NCBI GenBank assembly: GCA_964457545.1
Contig: CAYWEN010000016.1
Span: 124,001-188,000 of the forward strand
Direction: 5' to 3'
From: JAGGTJ01 sp964457545
Lineage (GTDB): Bacteria; Desulfobacterota; DSM-4660; Desulfatiglandales; Desulfatiglandaceae
Length of the DNA stretch: 64,000 bases
The first letter of the stretch is position 1. Each line of letters starts with the position of its first letter. Below, piece after piece: positions 27,848 through 37,566 of this stretch. The position numbers and the translations under genes are program-made. The notes under the pieces are model-generated. The model worked only from the letters and a program-made list of their open reading frames with translations, was not told where the DNA came from and made no database searches.

Positions 27848-28213
27848 CTACAGACCTTTCAGCCTTTCTTCAGTTTCCTGTCTTTTTTTGCACTCTATGC
27901 ATAAAGTAGTAACCGGCCTGGCATCCAAGCGCTGTCTGGAAATATCTTCACCGCATAGTTCACAGATACCATAAGTGCCATCTTCAATTCTTTGCAATGC
28001 CTCTTTGATTTTCTTTATAAGCTTTCTTTCTCTGTCTCTGATTCTAAGCTCAAAATTTCTGTCAGATTCAAGGGTTGCCCTATCTGTCGGATCAGGAAAT
28101 TTCTGCTCCTCGTCAGTCATAATACTTACAGTTTTATTGGCCTCATCCAAAAGCTCATCCATACGCTTTGTAAGCAGTTCCTTAAAATATTCCTTGTCCT
28201 TTTTTGTCAACAT
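27848..28213 (-). CDS. dksA: DksA/TraR-family zinc-finger transcription factor
   Basis: 121 aa with an N-terminal coiled coil (about residues 5-75) and a C-terminal four-cysteine zinc finger of spacing C-x2-C-x17-C-x2-C ('CELCGED...TLCIECK'). DksA proteins bind the RNA polymerase secondary channel and potentiate ppGpp control. Coiled-coil tip residues cannot be confirmed by eye. It starts 19 bp after dnaJ and is probably its operon partner. The symbol is by family; a TraR-like paralogue is possible. Confidence 0.88.
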   Translation of the reverse strand: MLTKKDKEYFKELLTKRMDELLDEANKTVSIMTDEEQKFPDPTDRATLESDRNFELRIRDRERKLIKKIKEALQRIEDGTYGICELCGEDISRQRLDARPVTTLCIECKKRQETEERLKGL

Positions 28214-28232
28214 CTTCTTTTGGAGTCTCCTG

Positions 28233-29342
28233 TTAAATCATCTTTTTCCACAGAGATTTTTTCTTTTTTCCCTTGCCTGTCTTCTCTGTTTCACGAAATG
28301 CATACAATAACTCTTTTTGACGCTGAGTCAATTTTTTTGGAATCCTGACATCCACCTTTACAAACAGATCTCCTCTTTTATCCCTGTTTCTGATGTCCGG
28401 CATTCCCTTGCCTGCGATCTTTATAACATCACCGGGCTGGGTTCCTTGAGGTATTTCCATTTCATGCCCATGCTCTTGATCTTCAATAGAAGGTACGGCT
28501 ATTTTATCACCAAGTGCTGCCTGAACAAAGGATACAGGTATTTCACAAAAAAGGTTATTACCCTCCCTGCTAAAGAAACTGTGCTGTTCTACGTGTAAAA
28601 CTACATACAGATCACCATTGGGACCCCCATGTTCTCCAGGCTGCCCTTCTCCTCTCAGGCGCAATTGAGATCCTGTTTCCACTCCCGGCGGTATCTTGAC
28701 AGCAATCTCTTTTTTTACTCTGATCCTGCCCCCGCCATTACAGTCAGGGCATGGATCCGTTATTATTTGCCCCTGTCCATGACATCTCGGGCATGTTGAA
28801 CTGATCTGAAAAAAGCCCTGCGATCTGTACACCTGACCTCTGCCCTGACATGTTGGGCATGTAAAAGGACGTGTACCAGGCTTAAGCCCGGTACCACCGC
28901 ATGTATGACAGTGCTCAAGCCTTTGGAATACAATCTGGTCTTCTTTGCCGTAGAAGGCCTCTTCCAGTGTGATTTTCATATCATATCTAAGATCCTGTCC
29001 TTGACGGGACCGTTGTCTTCTGCTGCTCCTGCTGCCAAAACCAAAAAAATCTTCAAATATATCCCCGAAATTGGAAAAAACATCTTCAAATCCTGAAAAG
29101 CCTCTGTAACCTCTGCCCTCAAGGCCCTCATGACCAAAGGTATCATAAATCTGTCTTTTTTCACTGTCACTTAATACAGCATAGGCTTCTGCGGCCTCTT
29201 TAAATTTGGCCTCTGCTTCAGGATTCCCCGGGTTCCTGTCCGGATGATACTTCAGTGCCAGTTTTCGGTAGGCTTTTTTAATCTCCTCTACACCTGCAGT
29301 CTTATGTATGCCTAAAATTTCATAGTAATCTATTTTTTCCAT
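28233..29342 (-). CDS. dnaJ: Chaperone DnaJ (type I Hsp40)
   Basis: 369 aa, complete type I layout: J domain with HPD ('LKYHPDRNPG', about residue 30-40), Gly/Phe-rich linker (75-115), four zinc repeats 'CHTCGGTG', 'CPTCQGRG', 'CPRCHGQG', 'CPDCNGGG', and the C-terminal substrate-binding domain. It stimulates DnaK ATPase. dnaK and grpE are not adjacent, unlike in many bacteria. It is followed by the dksA-like gene. I see no CIRCE palindrome upstream. Confidence 0.95.
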   Translation of the reverse strand: MEKIDYYEILGIHKTAGVEEIKKAYRKLALKYHPDRNPGNPEAEAKFKEAAEAYAVLSDSEKRQIYDTFGHEGLEGRGYRGFSGFEDVFSNFGDIFEDFFGFGSRSSRRQRSRQGQDLRYDMKITLEEAFYGKEDQIVFQRLEHCHTCGGTGLKPGTRPFTCPTCQGRGQVYRSQGFFQISSTCPRCHGQGQIITDPCPDCNGGGRIRVKKEIAVKIPPGVETGSQLRLRGEGQPGEHGGPNGDLYVVLHVEQHSFFSREGNNLFCEIPVSFVQAALGDKIAVPSIEDQEHGHEMEIPQGTQPGDVIKIAGKGMPDIRNRDKRGDLFVKVDVRIPKKLTQRQKELLYAFRETEKTGKGKKKKSLWKKMI

Positions 29343-29697
29343 TGTCGGTTGTCCTGATATATCTTAATATCTGTTTTTTTATAAAACGGTTCCTTGCTCA
29401 ATGTTTCTTGCCATATTAACGTTATACAAGGATTTATAAGGATTCCCTCAGATTGCATATCAAAAAGCAGGATATTCATATATGATCAAACAAAAAAAGG
29501 CACACAGCCGGAAGGATGTAACAAAAAAGCTTTTGTGGATGGAAATTCAACAGTGCTCAAAATCTTATTTATGAACAAGCACCAGATTAACATTACATAA
29601 AAAATCTTTCATCAAAAACTGAAGCACCAAATTCATGGTTTATATGGTTCTGGACAGATACTACAAAGACGTCAACATTTCTTATCTACCGGCTGTA
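29343..29697. other. Intergenic region between rpoZ and dnaJ
   Basis: 355 bp of A/T-rich sequence. It should hold the dnaJ promoter on the minus strand, but I find no clear consensus, CIRCE element or terminator. No RNA gene recognised. Confidence 0.4.
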
Positions 29698-30018
29698 TCA
29701 TGATTCTGTCTGTTCCTGATCTGCCTGACTTTCAACCAGGTCTTCGGGCGGTTCAGACAAATCCGCTGCTGCAGTGTTTTCATCCAGACTAACAGCGGAT
29801 GTTGCAGATAAGGTTTTTGTGTCCTGTTCCTCCTTGTTCTGAACAAACACCTTGCCTGCTGCAATTTCCCTCAAGGCAACAACAATATCTTTATTATCAC
29901 ATTCCACCAAAGGTTTTTCACCTTTTTTTAACTGACGAACCCGTTTTGCAGCCAAATGAATAAGCTCAAACCGATTATTTACTTTTTTCAAACAGTCTTC
30001 AATGGTAACTCTTGCCAT
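29698..30018 (-). CDS. rpoZ: DNA-directed RNA polymerase omega subunit
   Basis: 106 aa. The N-terminal core 'MARVTIEDCLKKVNNRFELIHLAAKR' segment type, with 'ALREIAAGKV' around residue 55, is the omega signature; the last 45 residues are an acidic, Gln/Thr-rich tail as often seen. It stabilises RNA polymerase assembly around beta-prime. AGGAG lies 10 bases upstream of the ATG. No gmk or spoT neighbour, unlike the common arrangement. Confidence 0.92.
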   Translation of the reverse strand: MARVTIEDCLKKVNNRFELIHLAAKRVRQLKKGEKPLVECDNKDIVVALREIAAGKVFVQNKEEQDTKTLSATSAVSLDENTAAADLSEPPEDLVESQADQEQTES

Positions 30019-30109
30019 AAGCTATTTTCTCCTGAAAAGGCCCTTAAACCAACCCTTCAAATAAGACAAACTTTGTTTTATATCACTAAACACAACAAAT
30101 GTCAAACAT

Positions 30110-30400
30110 GCAATTCTGGCCAATTTCCCGAACAGGTCCCTTTTTCACTGCCCATACCAGAGTAATGATACAGGTAAACATACATGACAGACTTGCAAGG
30201 CAAATCATAAAAACCGTTCAATGATTCTTCAAACAGCTTTAAAAAAATCATCAACGTTTCAGGAGAGGGATACCTCCAGGCACCTGATCCTGAAACGGCT
30301 GTCCGGATAAACAGAGCCAGAACATGAAGTATAAAACCAACTGACTGGCAACATTCAAAAGTGCCAGAATGAACACAGTTCCAGGACCAATGCAAACAGT
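30110..30400 (-). pseudogene. Possible remnant of a YggT-like membrane protein gene
   Basis: On the minus strand, two frames together read 'FILALLNVASQLV' then 'GFILHVLALFIRTAVS', followed by 'YPSPETLMIFLKL'. This resembles the first helix and 'ARALISW..PDP' turn of YggT proteins after one frameshift. No intact frame exists and the match is short, so this is only a suggestion; the region otherwise holds nothing I recognise. Confidence 0.3.
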
Positions 30401-30481
30401 TTTTTGTATTGAACGCACTGAAGAGGTTGTGGCATCATAAGGCAAAAACATTTCGTTTTTCTATGGGTGGAGGATATGATC

Positions 30482-30943
30482 TTGAAAGAAATTCTTGTTG
30501 TTTATCATTCCCAAACCAATCATACACACAAAATGGCACAGGCTGTATTCAACGGGGCCAGCTCAATAAAGGGGATACAGACCACCCTGAAGAGGGCCAA
30601 TGAAACCGGTCCTGACGATCTGTTAAGATGCAGCGGTCTGGCAATAGGTTCACCAGAATATTTTGGATATATGTCTGGCATGATCAAGGACATGTTTGAC
30701 AGAACATATGAAGACACTCATGACAAAAAAGAGATGTTCAGAAAGCCATATGTACTTTTTATAAGCGCCGGAAACGATGGGACAGGGGCACTGAATTCCA
30801 TCAGGCGAATACTTAAAGGATACAGGTTAAAGGAGGTGTATGAGCCTGTAATTGCCAAAGGGGAGACAGACAACACAGTGCTGGACCGGTGCGAGGAACT
30901 CGGAAAGGTAATTGCCGCAGGATGTGAAGCAGGAATATATTGA
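30482..30943 (+). CDS. Flavodoxin-fold NAD(P)H/FMN oxidoreductase-like protein
   Basis: About 153 aa. The FMN-binding loop 'VVYHSQTNHTHKMAQAV' follows the first strand, with 'GSPEYFGYMSGMIKDMFDRTY' (residues about 55-75) equivalent to the motif of the flavodoxin at 5978. Start choice: GGAGG at 30469-30473 is only two bases from the ATG at 30476 but eight from the TTG at 30482, so the TTG is the best-supported start. The gene converges with the histidine kinase (stop to stop, 3 bp). It probably carries electrons in the cytoplasm; the partner is unknown. Confidence 0.82.
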   Translation: MKEILVVYHSQTNHTHKMAQAVFNGASSIKGIQTTLKRANETGPDDLLRCSGLAIGSPEYFGYMSGMIKDMFDRTYEDTHDKKEMFRKPYVLFISAGNDGTGALNSIRRILKGYRLKEVYEPVIAKGETDNTVLDRCEELGKVIAAGCEAGIY

Positions 30944-30946
30944 AAA

Positions 30947-32875
30947 TCACGTCTCGCTGTTCTCAACAAAAGGGAGTGAAATCTCATACTCAACCATGCT
31001 TTTGCATTCATTAAGATCTGCCTTGATAGTACCTCCATGTTTGTTAATCAGGGCCTTCATAATAGAAAGGTCAACTGTATCTAATATCATTGGTGAGGTA
31101 GTAAAGGGATAAAAACAGGCCTTGATATCGTCGAGGGGTACGCTTTTAGCCGGATATGATATTGTCAGTTTGAAGTTTCTGCCTTCCCTGCCGGTATAAA
31201 CTGACAGGGTTGCACCTCTTTCCATCTGATAGATTGCGTTTTGAAACAGGGTTATAAGGCCCTCTTTCAGCTGCACGTAATCCACAGAGACCATAGGAAG
31301 ACCAGGTGTTAACCGGGATACTATTTTTACATCTTTTTCCAGGCCTCCTTTTTTTATGGCCTCTATTGTTTCCCTGACCAGCTGGTTGGGATCAGCAGGG
31401 GCCATTTCAAGTTTTATCGGATGCATGTAACTCAGAATCATGCGCAGAATGGCTTCAAGTCTGCCTATCTCCTGAATGATGATTTCCACCTTGTTCCGGT
31501 TAGGATCAGATGGAGACATTGACCTTAAAAGCCGCCTGGCAAAACCGCCTGCAGACATCAACGGATTTCTGATCTCATGGGCCAATCTGGCAGAAATTTC
31601 TGCCACGGTTTTCAGGCCTTCGGCCTGCACCAGCTGTTCCTGGAGTTTTACCCTGTCTGTAACATCCATTATAATACCATCCACACTAACGGTTATATTT
31701 GATGAACGAAAGGGTATTGCATGGTCCATTACATATACAAGGTGTCCCTTTTTATGTCTGATCCGGTATTCGGTAACAACTTCCTTTCCATCCTTGAGGC
31801 TTTTTTTCTTTAACTTGCTAACCCATTCACGGTCCTCATCATGTATCCTTTTTACCCACAGCCCGGAATCCTTGAAAAAATCAACAGGGCTGTATCCTGA
31901 TATTTCTTCTACAAACTCATTTACAAATATGATTTTACCATTTTGTCCCAGACGATAGACCACAAGCGGAACATTTTCTACCAGGGTCCTGTACTTTTCT
32001 TCAGATTCAATAAGTGCCTCCGTACGTTCCTGAATCCGTATCTGGGCCCGTTTGTAGTCTGTAATATCACCACTGTAAATAGCAACCTGTGTAAGGTTCC
32101 CCTCATCATCAAAGGCAGGAAAAATATTATGATCATAGTACCTGCCCTTGTAATGGTCCTCAAAACGCACCTGCCTTTTTGTCCTGATGGCTTCAAGAAC
32201 CTTTTCCTTACGGTATGTTCTCAGTTCAGGGGGAAGAAGATCAAAGATATTCTTTCCTACAAGCTCCTTGGGTGATTTCTTAAACCGTCTTGCGGCCTCT
32301 TCATTAATTGCAAGAATAGCAAAATTGGGATCTATAAGCAGGGCAGATTCTGTCGGGGCGTTCAAAAGGGCTATAGCAGTCCGTTCGCTGTTGCGTAATG
32401 CCTCTTCAACCCTTTTTCTTTCTGTTATATCCCTTGATTCAGGTATAAGGAATGTTACCTGTCCATACTCATCTTTTACAGGATTAAGAGAGAAATCCCC
32501 GCAAATTATATCACCATCAACAGCAGGATGGGTGACTTCAAAACGCACAAATTTTCCTGTTGCAGCAGTTTTTATGGCCTCCTGCAGTTTCTGCTGAATC
32601 TCCGGAGAATGTGTCCACCATGGTGTTTTCCAGAACGGTTTACCTATTACATCCGGTTTTGCTGCCCCTACAAAATCAAGAGCAGCCCTGTTGACATCTA
32701 TGAGTGTCCCGTCAGGTGCCAGCAGAGCAACAAACTGGAACATATGGTCAATCATAATACGGGCAGTATCCACATCAGCCTGTACAATATTACCTTTTTT
32801 ATCTTTGGGAATACCCTGTTTATGTTCTTTTTTTGCCCTGTGCTCTGCCTTTGTCTTTCCTGATTGCCCGGACAT
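30947..32875 (-). CDS. Multi-PAS sensor histidine kinase with degenerate ATP-binding boxes
   Basis: About 642 aa, no membrane segment. Three PAS modules precede the kinase core (about residues 40-160, 165-280 and 300-420, each ending in 'DIT.RK/YK/DVTDR'-type linkers). The dimerisation helix has 'RLAHEIRNPLMSAGG' (phosphorylatable His). In the catalytic domain the N-box is recognisable ('LFQNAIYQM') and the F-box is 'FYPFTTSP'. The expected DxGxG and GxGLGL boxes are replaced by 'SYPAKSVPLDD' and 'MILDTVDLSIMK'. ATP binding or kinase activity may therefore be lost or altered. Start ATG 32875 follows AGGAGGAG by seven bases. No response regulator is adjacent. Confidence 0.88.
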   Translation of the reverse strand: MSGQSGKTKAEHRAKKEHKQGIPKDKKGNIVQADVDTARIMIDHMFQFVALLAPDGTLIDVNRAALDFVGAAKPDVIGKPFWKTPWWTHSPEIQQKLQEAIKTAATGKFVRFEVTHPAVDGDIICGDFSLNPVKDEYGQVTFLIPESRDITERKRVEEALRNSERTAIALLNAPTESALLIDPNFAILAINEEAARRFKKSPKELVGKNIFDLLPPELRTYRKEKVLEAIRTKRQVRFEDHYKGRYYDHNIFPAFDDEGNLTQVAIYSGDITDYKRAQIRIQERTEALIESEEKYRTLVENVPLVVYRLGQNGKIIFVNEFVEEISGYSPVDFFKDSGLWVKRIHDEDREWVSKLKKKSLKDGKEVVTEYRIRHKKGHLVYVMDHAIPFRSSNITVSVDGIIMDVTDRVKLQEQLVQAEGLKTVAEISARLAHEIRNPLMSAGGFARRLLRSMSPSDPNRNKVEIIIQEIGRLEAILRMILSYMHPIKLEMAPADPNQLVRETIEAIKKGGLEKDVKIVSRLTPGLPMVSVDYVQLKEGLITLFQNAIYQMERGATLSVYTGREGRNFKLTISYPAKSVPLDDIKACFYPFTTSPMILDTVDLSIMKALINKHGGTIKADLNECKSMVEYEISLPFVENSET

Positions 32876-33684
32876 GGAAAGGCTCCTCCTATGTTTTTTC
32901 GGGACTGTCTGAAAATGGCCTGAAGCCCCTGCACTGCACAAAGCGGCATAAACCGCATTCAGAATCTGTTACGTGCAACATGGATCATTATAAAGCGTCA
33001 TATTATTATATGCAAACATAATCAGTTTCCATCCATAAATGGCCACATTCCGCATTTCCTGTACAAGCGCCAGAATATATATCTGTGCTCCTGATTTTTC
33101 TGATCTTGCGTAAAATCCCCCTTTTCCGGATTAAAAACTTCATGGATGCCAAACTTAATTTCGGGCATTAACCGGTTTGCAAATCGATTTATCGGTGCTA
33201 TATATGGAAACAAGACAATACAGTATTGATGCCAACAGCACATTTTAAGGTGAAAATGCAAAATTGAATGTATTCAAGCATCTGATTATGCTATTGATAA
33301 CAAGATACGCTGTAACTGTCATTATTTGAGTGATTTTCCAACTCTTTACCCTTTACAAACCCCATGATTTTTTATAGCCATTTTTTTGTCAGAATCTGTT
33401 GGACAAGTCTGTTTTCTGCCATACACAGATATTTTTCATAATCCCGTCACCTGTCCGGGTGCCAACACACATATGCAGAAAGGACATCTGCATGCCTTTG
33501 CACACCCCCTCTTACTGCAGGGCCAAGGCACATGGAATTGATACGGTAACAGATCTTGTGCATCTGAAAGCCGGAAATCAAAAAAGCAAAACCCGGCACA
33601 TGATAGGCAACAGGCATTGAAAACTGCACAGTATCGAGATACTGATCTGTGTGAGGGCAACACTCAGACCTGAAGGAGACCGCC
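32876..33684. other. Long intergenic region between the histidine kinase and the ABC exporter
   Basis: 809 bp between divergent genes. Open frames are short and without recognisable domains. A/T-rich blocks near 33280-33440 may hold promoters, but I cannot assign one with confidence. No tRNA, riboswitch, CRISPR or long repeat seen. Confidence 0.5.
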
Positions 33685-34635
33685 ATGATCCATATTGAAA
33701 ATCTCACAAAATACTACCGTGACTTTTGTGCAGTAGATCACCTCAATATCGATATTGACAAGGGGGAAATTGTAGGGCTTCTGGGACCCAATGGGGCGGG
33801 CAAGACCACGACACTGAAAATGCTGACCGGATATTTCTCTCCTACAGAAGGAGATATAAGAATCAGGAATATCAGTATGAGTGAAAAGCCATTGGAGATC
33901 AAAAAGATGATTGGCTATCTTCCTGAATCATCCCCATTTTACCATAATATGCTGGTATATGATTATCTTTTGTATGTTTCAGAAATCAGGGGGATTCCTT
34001 CTGACAAAAGATTTGATCGGCTTCAATATCTGTCTGATCTGTGCGGACTTTCAGAAATTATGCACAAGGCCATAGGGGAACTGTCAAAGGGTCTTAACCA
34101 GCGTGTTGGTCTGGCACATGCCATGATGAGTGACCCTGAAATCCTGATACTGGATGAACCTACTCAGGGTCTTGACCCCAACCAGATTGCAGAAATTCGC
34201 AACCTGATCAAAAAGATCAGCAGAAAAAAGACCATCATTTTTTCAACCCATATCCTTAGCGAGGCAGAGGCTACCTGTAACAGGATTATCATTATAAACC
34301 AGGGAAAAATCGTTGCTGACGGTAAAAAGGATGAAATAAAAGAGGTAACAGGAAACACAACATCCATACATCTGACACTGACAAATGCAAATGCTGAGGA
34401 TGTATTCAAGGAGTTGAAAACGATTGACGGGGTTGACAATGTCCGGGTTGAAAAACAGACAGATGAATCTGCCATTTCTGTTGTTATAACATACCCTGCA
34501 ACAATTGATTTGCGGAAAGCTGTTTATCTTAAAATTAAATCCATGGACTGGATCATCCTCAGTTTTTTTCAGAAAAAACAGACGCTCGAGTCAATTTTCC
34601 GTAATTTGACTCTGGAGCCTTGCAAGGAGAATTGA
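33685..34635 (+). CDS. ABC transporter ATP-binding protein, GldA/ABC-2 type
   Basis: 316 aa. Walker A 'GPNGAGKTTTLK' (about 36-47), signature 'LSKGLNQRVGLAHAM' (about 134-148), Walker B 'ILILDEPTQGLDP' (about 153-165) and H-loop 'FSTHIL'. The C-terminal extension of about 90 residues is typical of GldA-like subunits. GAAGGAGA precedes the ATG. The next three genes follow with gaps of 1, 12 and 17 bp, forming one exporter operon. GldA is named from gliding motility in Bacteroidetes, but here the substrate is unknown. Confidence 0.9.
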   Translation: MIHIENLTKYYRDFCAVDHLNIDIDKGEIVGLLGPNGAGKTTTLKMLTGYFSPTEGDIRIRNISMSEKPLEIKKMIGYLPESSPFYHNMLVYDYLLYVSEIRGIPSDKRFDRLQYLSDLCGLSEIMHKAIGELSKGLNQRVGLAHAMMSDPEILILDEPTQGLDPNQIAEIRNLIKKISRKKTIIFSTHILSEAEATCNRIIIINQGKIVADGKKDEIKEVTGNTTSIHLTLTNANAEDVFKELKTIDGVDNVRVEKQTDESAISVVITYPATIDLRKAVYLKIKSMDWIILSFFQKKQTLESIFRNLTLEPCKEN

Positions 34636-34636
34636 T

Positions 34637-35341
34637 ATGCAGCAGTTTATATCTATCCTGAAAAAAGAGCTTGCAGACTATTTTTTTTCTCCGATTGCCT
34701 ACATTGTAATTGTAATATTTCTTTTTGTAACAGGATGGCTGTTTTTTTCCACCTTCTTTCTGTTTAATCAGGCTACCATGAGAAATTTCTTTTCACTGCT
34801 GCCTGTTATCTTTTCATTTGTAATGCCAGCTATCACCATGCGCCTTTTTTCTGAGGAACTGCATCAGGGCTCCTATGAGATCCTGGTCACCCTGCCTCTT
34901 ACACATCGCGATATCATTGTCGGCAAGTTTGCCGCTGCTGTAGTAATGACAGTAGCCATGCTGCTTCCTACCGTAGCGTATCCGGTTAGCATAAGTTTTA
35001 TGGGTGACCTTGACTGGGGACCGGTTATAGGCGGATATATGGGCGCTGTGTTACTTGGAGGGACCTTTTCGGCAGTGGGCCTGTTTGCATCATCATTGAC
35101 AAAAAACCAGATAGTTGCCTTTATTGTCAGCACCCTGATCTGTATCTCCATAACGCTTGTAAACGAAATGCTGTTTTTCTTTCCGACACAGGTATTAGAT
35201 ATTGTTCAGTACCTTTCTGCCGGTTTTCATTTTCGTAATATATCAAAAGGGATTCTGGATTCCCGTGATATTATATATTTTGTCAGTGTAATCTTTATCA
35301 GCCTGTATGCCACACGCCTGTCACTTGCACATAAGAAATAA
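34637..35341 (+). CDS. ABC-2 type transporter permease, GldF-like
   Basis: 234 aa with about six hydrophobic helices and the typical N-terminus 'KKELADYFFSPIAYIVIVIFLF' (first helix at about 12-35) and 'RLFSEELHQGSYEILVTLPLT' coupling helix region at about 70-90. It is the membrane partner of the preceding ATPase. AAGGAG before the ATG; one base separates it from the upstream stop. Confidence 0.88.
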   Translation: MQQFISILKKELADYFFSPIAYIVIVIFLFVTGWLFFSTFFLFNQATMRNFFSLLPVIFSFVMPAITMRLFSEELHQGSYEILVTLPLTHRDIIVGKFAAAVVMTVAMLLPTVAYPVSISFMGDLDWGPVIGGYMGAVLLGGTFSAVGLFASSLTKNQIVAFIVSTLICISITLVNEMLFFFPTQVLDIVQYLSAGFHFRNISKGILDSRDIIYFVSVIFISLYATRLSLAHKK

Positions 35342-35353
35342 GGAGAATACGGC

Positions 35354-37549
35354 ATGAAGGGAACAAAACAAACCGAGCCTTATATAAAATTCATTTTTTA
35401 TATTGTTGTTGTGATATTGATCAATATTGTTGGTGTTTCCCTGTTTTTTCGCGCAGATCTGACCCATAATCATGTATACACACTGTCTGAAGCCAGCAAA
35501 CAGGCAGTAGCCAGCCTCTCTGAACCCCTGACTATTGATCTCTTTTTTTCAGAAAATCTTCCCGCCCCGTACAATGGCACAAAACGCTACCTCAAGGATC
35601 TTCTTGAAGAATACAGCATATATGCGAAACAGCCATATTTCAATTACCGGTTTTATAATGTCAGTTCAATGGAAGAGGGCGGAGGAAAAGAGGCTGAAAA
35701 CAACAGGAAACTGGCCGAAAGCTATGGCATCAGACCTGTACAGATACAGGTTCTGGAACAGGATGAAGTAAAATTTAAAAAGGCCTATATGGGGCTTGTA
35801 ATAATTCACGGAAATCTTGTAGAAAAACTTTCGCCTGTCACATCCACGGACGGACTTGAATACAAACTGACAACAACGATTCAAAAACTGAACAACAAGA
35901 TAAGCCGGCTATTGAATCTGCATGACAAAATCAATGTCCGCCTGATTATGTCATCATCTCTTGTAAAGGTATCTTCTCTCATTGGATTGAACGATCTGCC
36001 CGGACTTCCCGAAAAGATGAAACAGATTGTGGAAAAGATGAACAGGAAAAACTATAACAAGTTCAAATATGAGTATGTAGACCCTAAACCCTCAGAGATA
36101 CAAGAGCTGCGGAAAAAATACAGGATTATGGCACTCAAATGGCCGGAACTCGCCTCAAAAGGTATTTCTGCCGGTGAGGGACTGATAGGTATAACAGTGT
36201 CCTACAAAAATAAAAGCCGGACAATAAACATACTCAATGCATACAGCATCCCCCTGTTTGGAACCCAGTACAAACTTGCAGACTTGAGCTCCATTCAGGA
36301 TCTTATTAATGGAGTGGCAGACACCCTGATCGGCATCAACATGAATCTTGGATACATGGCAGACCATGGCACTGTACCGTTATACGCAGGCATGAACAAT
36401 ATCCGAACCCTCCTGTCCCAAAACTATACATTGAACAGTATACAGTTGACCGACAAGGGGATTCCCGCAGGCCTAAACTGTCTTGTCATAGCGCATCCGA
36501 CCGAAAAATTCAGCGATTATGATCTGTATCAGATTGATCAGGCCCTTATGCGGGGGACAAACATAGCGGTTTTTACAGATGCCTTTAAGGAGATACGCCC
36601 AACCAGCAGACAGCAGGCCTTTATGGGATCACAGTATCGGCCCCTTGACACGGGTCTTGAAAGGCTCCTGGATTATTATGGCCTACATATCAACAGGTCC
36701 TATGTGATGGATAAAAACTGTTATAAACAGCCTCTTTCCCAGAACAGCGGAGGAGGAGAAAGGCCTATCTATTTTGCCCCTATTATAAAGGACAAAAACA
36801 TCAATCATGAACTGCCTTTTATGCATAACATCAAGGGCCTGATAACCCTGAAAAATTCTCCTGTCACAGTGGACAAAAAGACTGTCAGAAAAAACGGCCT
36901 GAAATATTATACGCTCTTTTCATCCTCTGATGAGTCATGGGAGGTGAAGGAAATGATCAATCTGAACCCAATGTTCATACAACCTCCTGCGTCAAAGGAC
37001 AGATTTGCTAAAAGGCCTCTTGCCTGTCTGATTGAAGGCAAATTTACGAGTTACTTTAACGGAAAGCCTATACCCGAGAAAAAAACTCATGACACCAGGA
37101 CAGGGAAAGACAAAAACACAGACAGTAAAAAGGCCGCCAAAAAGGGTAAGGGGGGAAAAGAGAAACAGTCCCCCCTGAAGATAAAGAACGAAGCCGCATT
37201 TATTTCCCACGGCAGGCCTGCCATGCTGGCAGTAATAGGTTCTTATGCCCTCCTTAAAGACAACATGATAGATTCAGGGGGAAGGTCACCCAATTCAATG
37301 TTCGTTCTGAATCTTATTGATGCCCTGAACCATCGCACTGATCTTGCTGTTATGCGCAGCAAGGTTCAGCGCTTTAATCCCCTTAACGAGGATATAGACC
37401 CTTCTGTAAAGGAACTCGTCAAGCTGATAAATATCGCAGGGCTCCCTGTTCTCGTTATTCTTGCAGGGCTTGTTGTGTGGTGGCGCCGCAGGGCCAGAAA
37501 AAAACGCATTCAGGACATGTTCATGGATAGAAACAGGAAAAAGGCATAA
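35354..37549 (+). CDS. GldG-like ABC-transporter auxiliary protein
   Basis: 731 aa. One N-terminal transmembrane helix (about 10-32), then a large extracytoplasmic region ('RADLTHNHVYTLSEASKQAV', typical of the ABC_transp_aux/GldG family), and a C-terminal membrane helix ('PVLVILAGLVVWW', near 700-715) followed by a basic tail. A lysine-rich low-complexity insert occurs around residues 575-615. It probably forms the periplasmic part of the exporter. Substrate unknown. Confidence 0.87.
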   Translation: MKGTKQTEPYIKFIFYIVVVILINIVGVSLFFRADLTHNHVYTLSEASKQAVASLSEPLTIDLFFSENLPAPYNGTKRYLKDLLEEYSIYAKQPYFNYRFYNVSSMEEGGGKEAENNRKLAESYGIRPVQIQVLEQDEVKFKKAYMGLVIIHGNLVEKLSPVTSTDGLEYKLTTTIQKLNNKISRLLNLHDKINVRLIMSSSLVKVSSLIGLNDLPGLPEKMKQIVEKMNRKNYNKFKYEYVDPKPSEIQELRKKYRIMALKWPELASKGISAGEGLIGITVSYKNKSRTINILNAYSIPLFGTQYKLADLSSIQDLINGVADTLIGINMNLGYMADHGTVPLYAGMNNIRTLLSQNYTLNSIQLTDKGIPAGLNCLVIAHPTEKFSDYDLYQIDQALMRGTNIAVFTDAFKEIRPTSRQQAFMGSQYRPLDTGLERLLDYYGLHINRSYVMDKNCYKQPLSQNSGGGERPIYFAPIIKDKNINHELPFMHNIKGLITLKNSPVTVDKKTVRKNGLKYYTLFSSSDESWEVKEMINLNPMFIQPPASKDRFAKRPLACLIEGKFTSYFNGKPIPEKKTHDTRTGKDKNTDSKKAAKKGKGGKEKQSPLKIKNEAAFISHGRPAMLAVIGSYALLKDNMIDSGGRSPNSMFVLNLIDALNHRTDLAVMRSKVQRFNPLNEDIDPSVKELVKLINIAGLPVLVILAGLVVWWRRRARKKRIQDMFMDRNRKKA

Positions 37550-37566
37550 GAGTAAAGGAGCATAAT

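Noticed and set aside
33043..33057. TGGCCACATTCCGCA considered as a sigma-54 promoter
   Set aside because: The GG-GC spacing is one base short and no activator or downstream gene fits.
33022..33261. 79-codon minus-strand frame in the long gap before the ABC exporter
   Set aside because: The translation shows no known domain and lacks a start context; left as intergenic.
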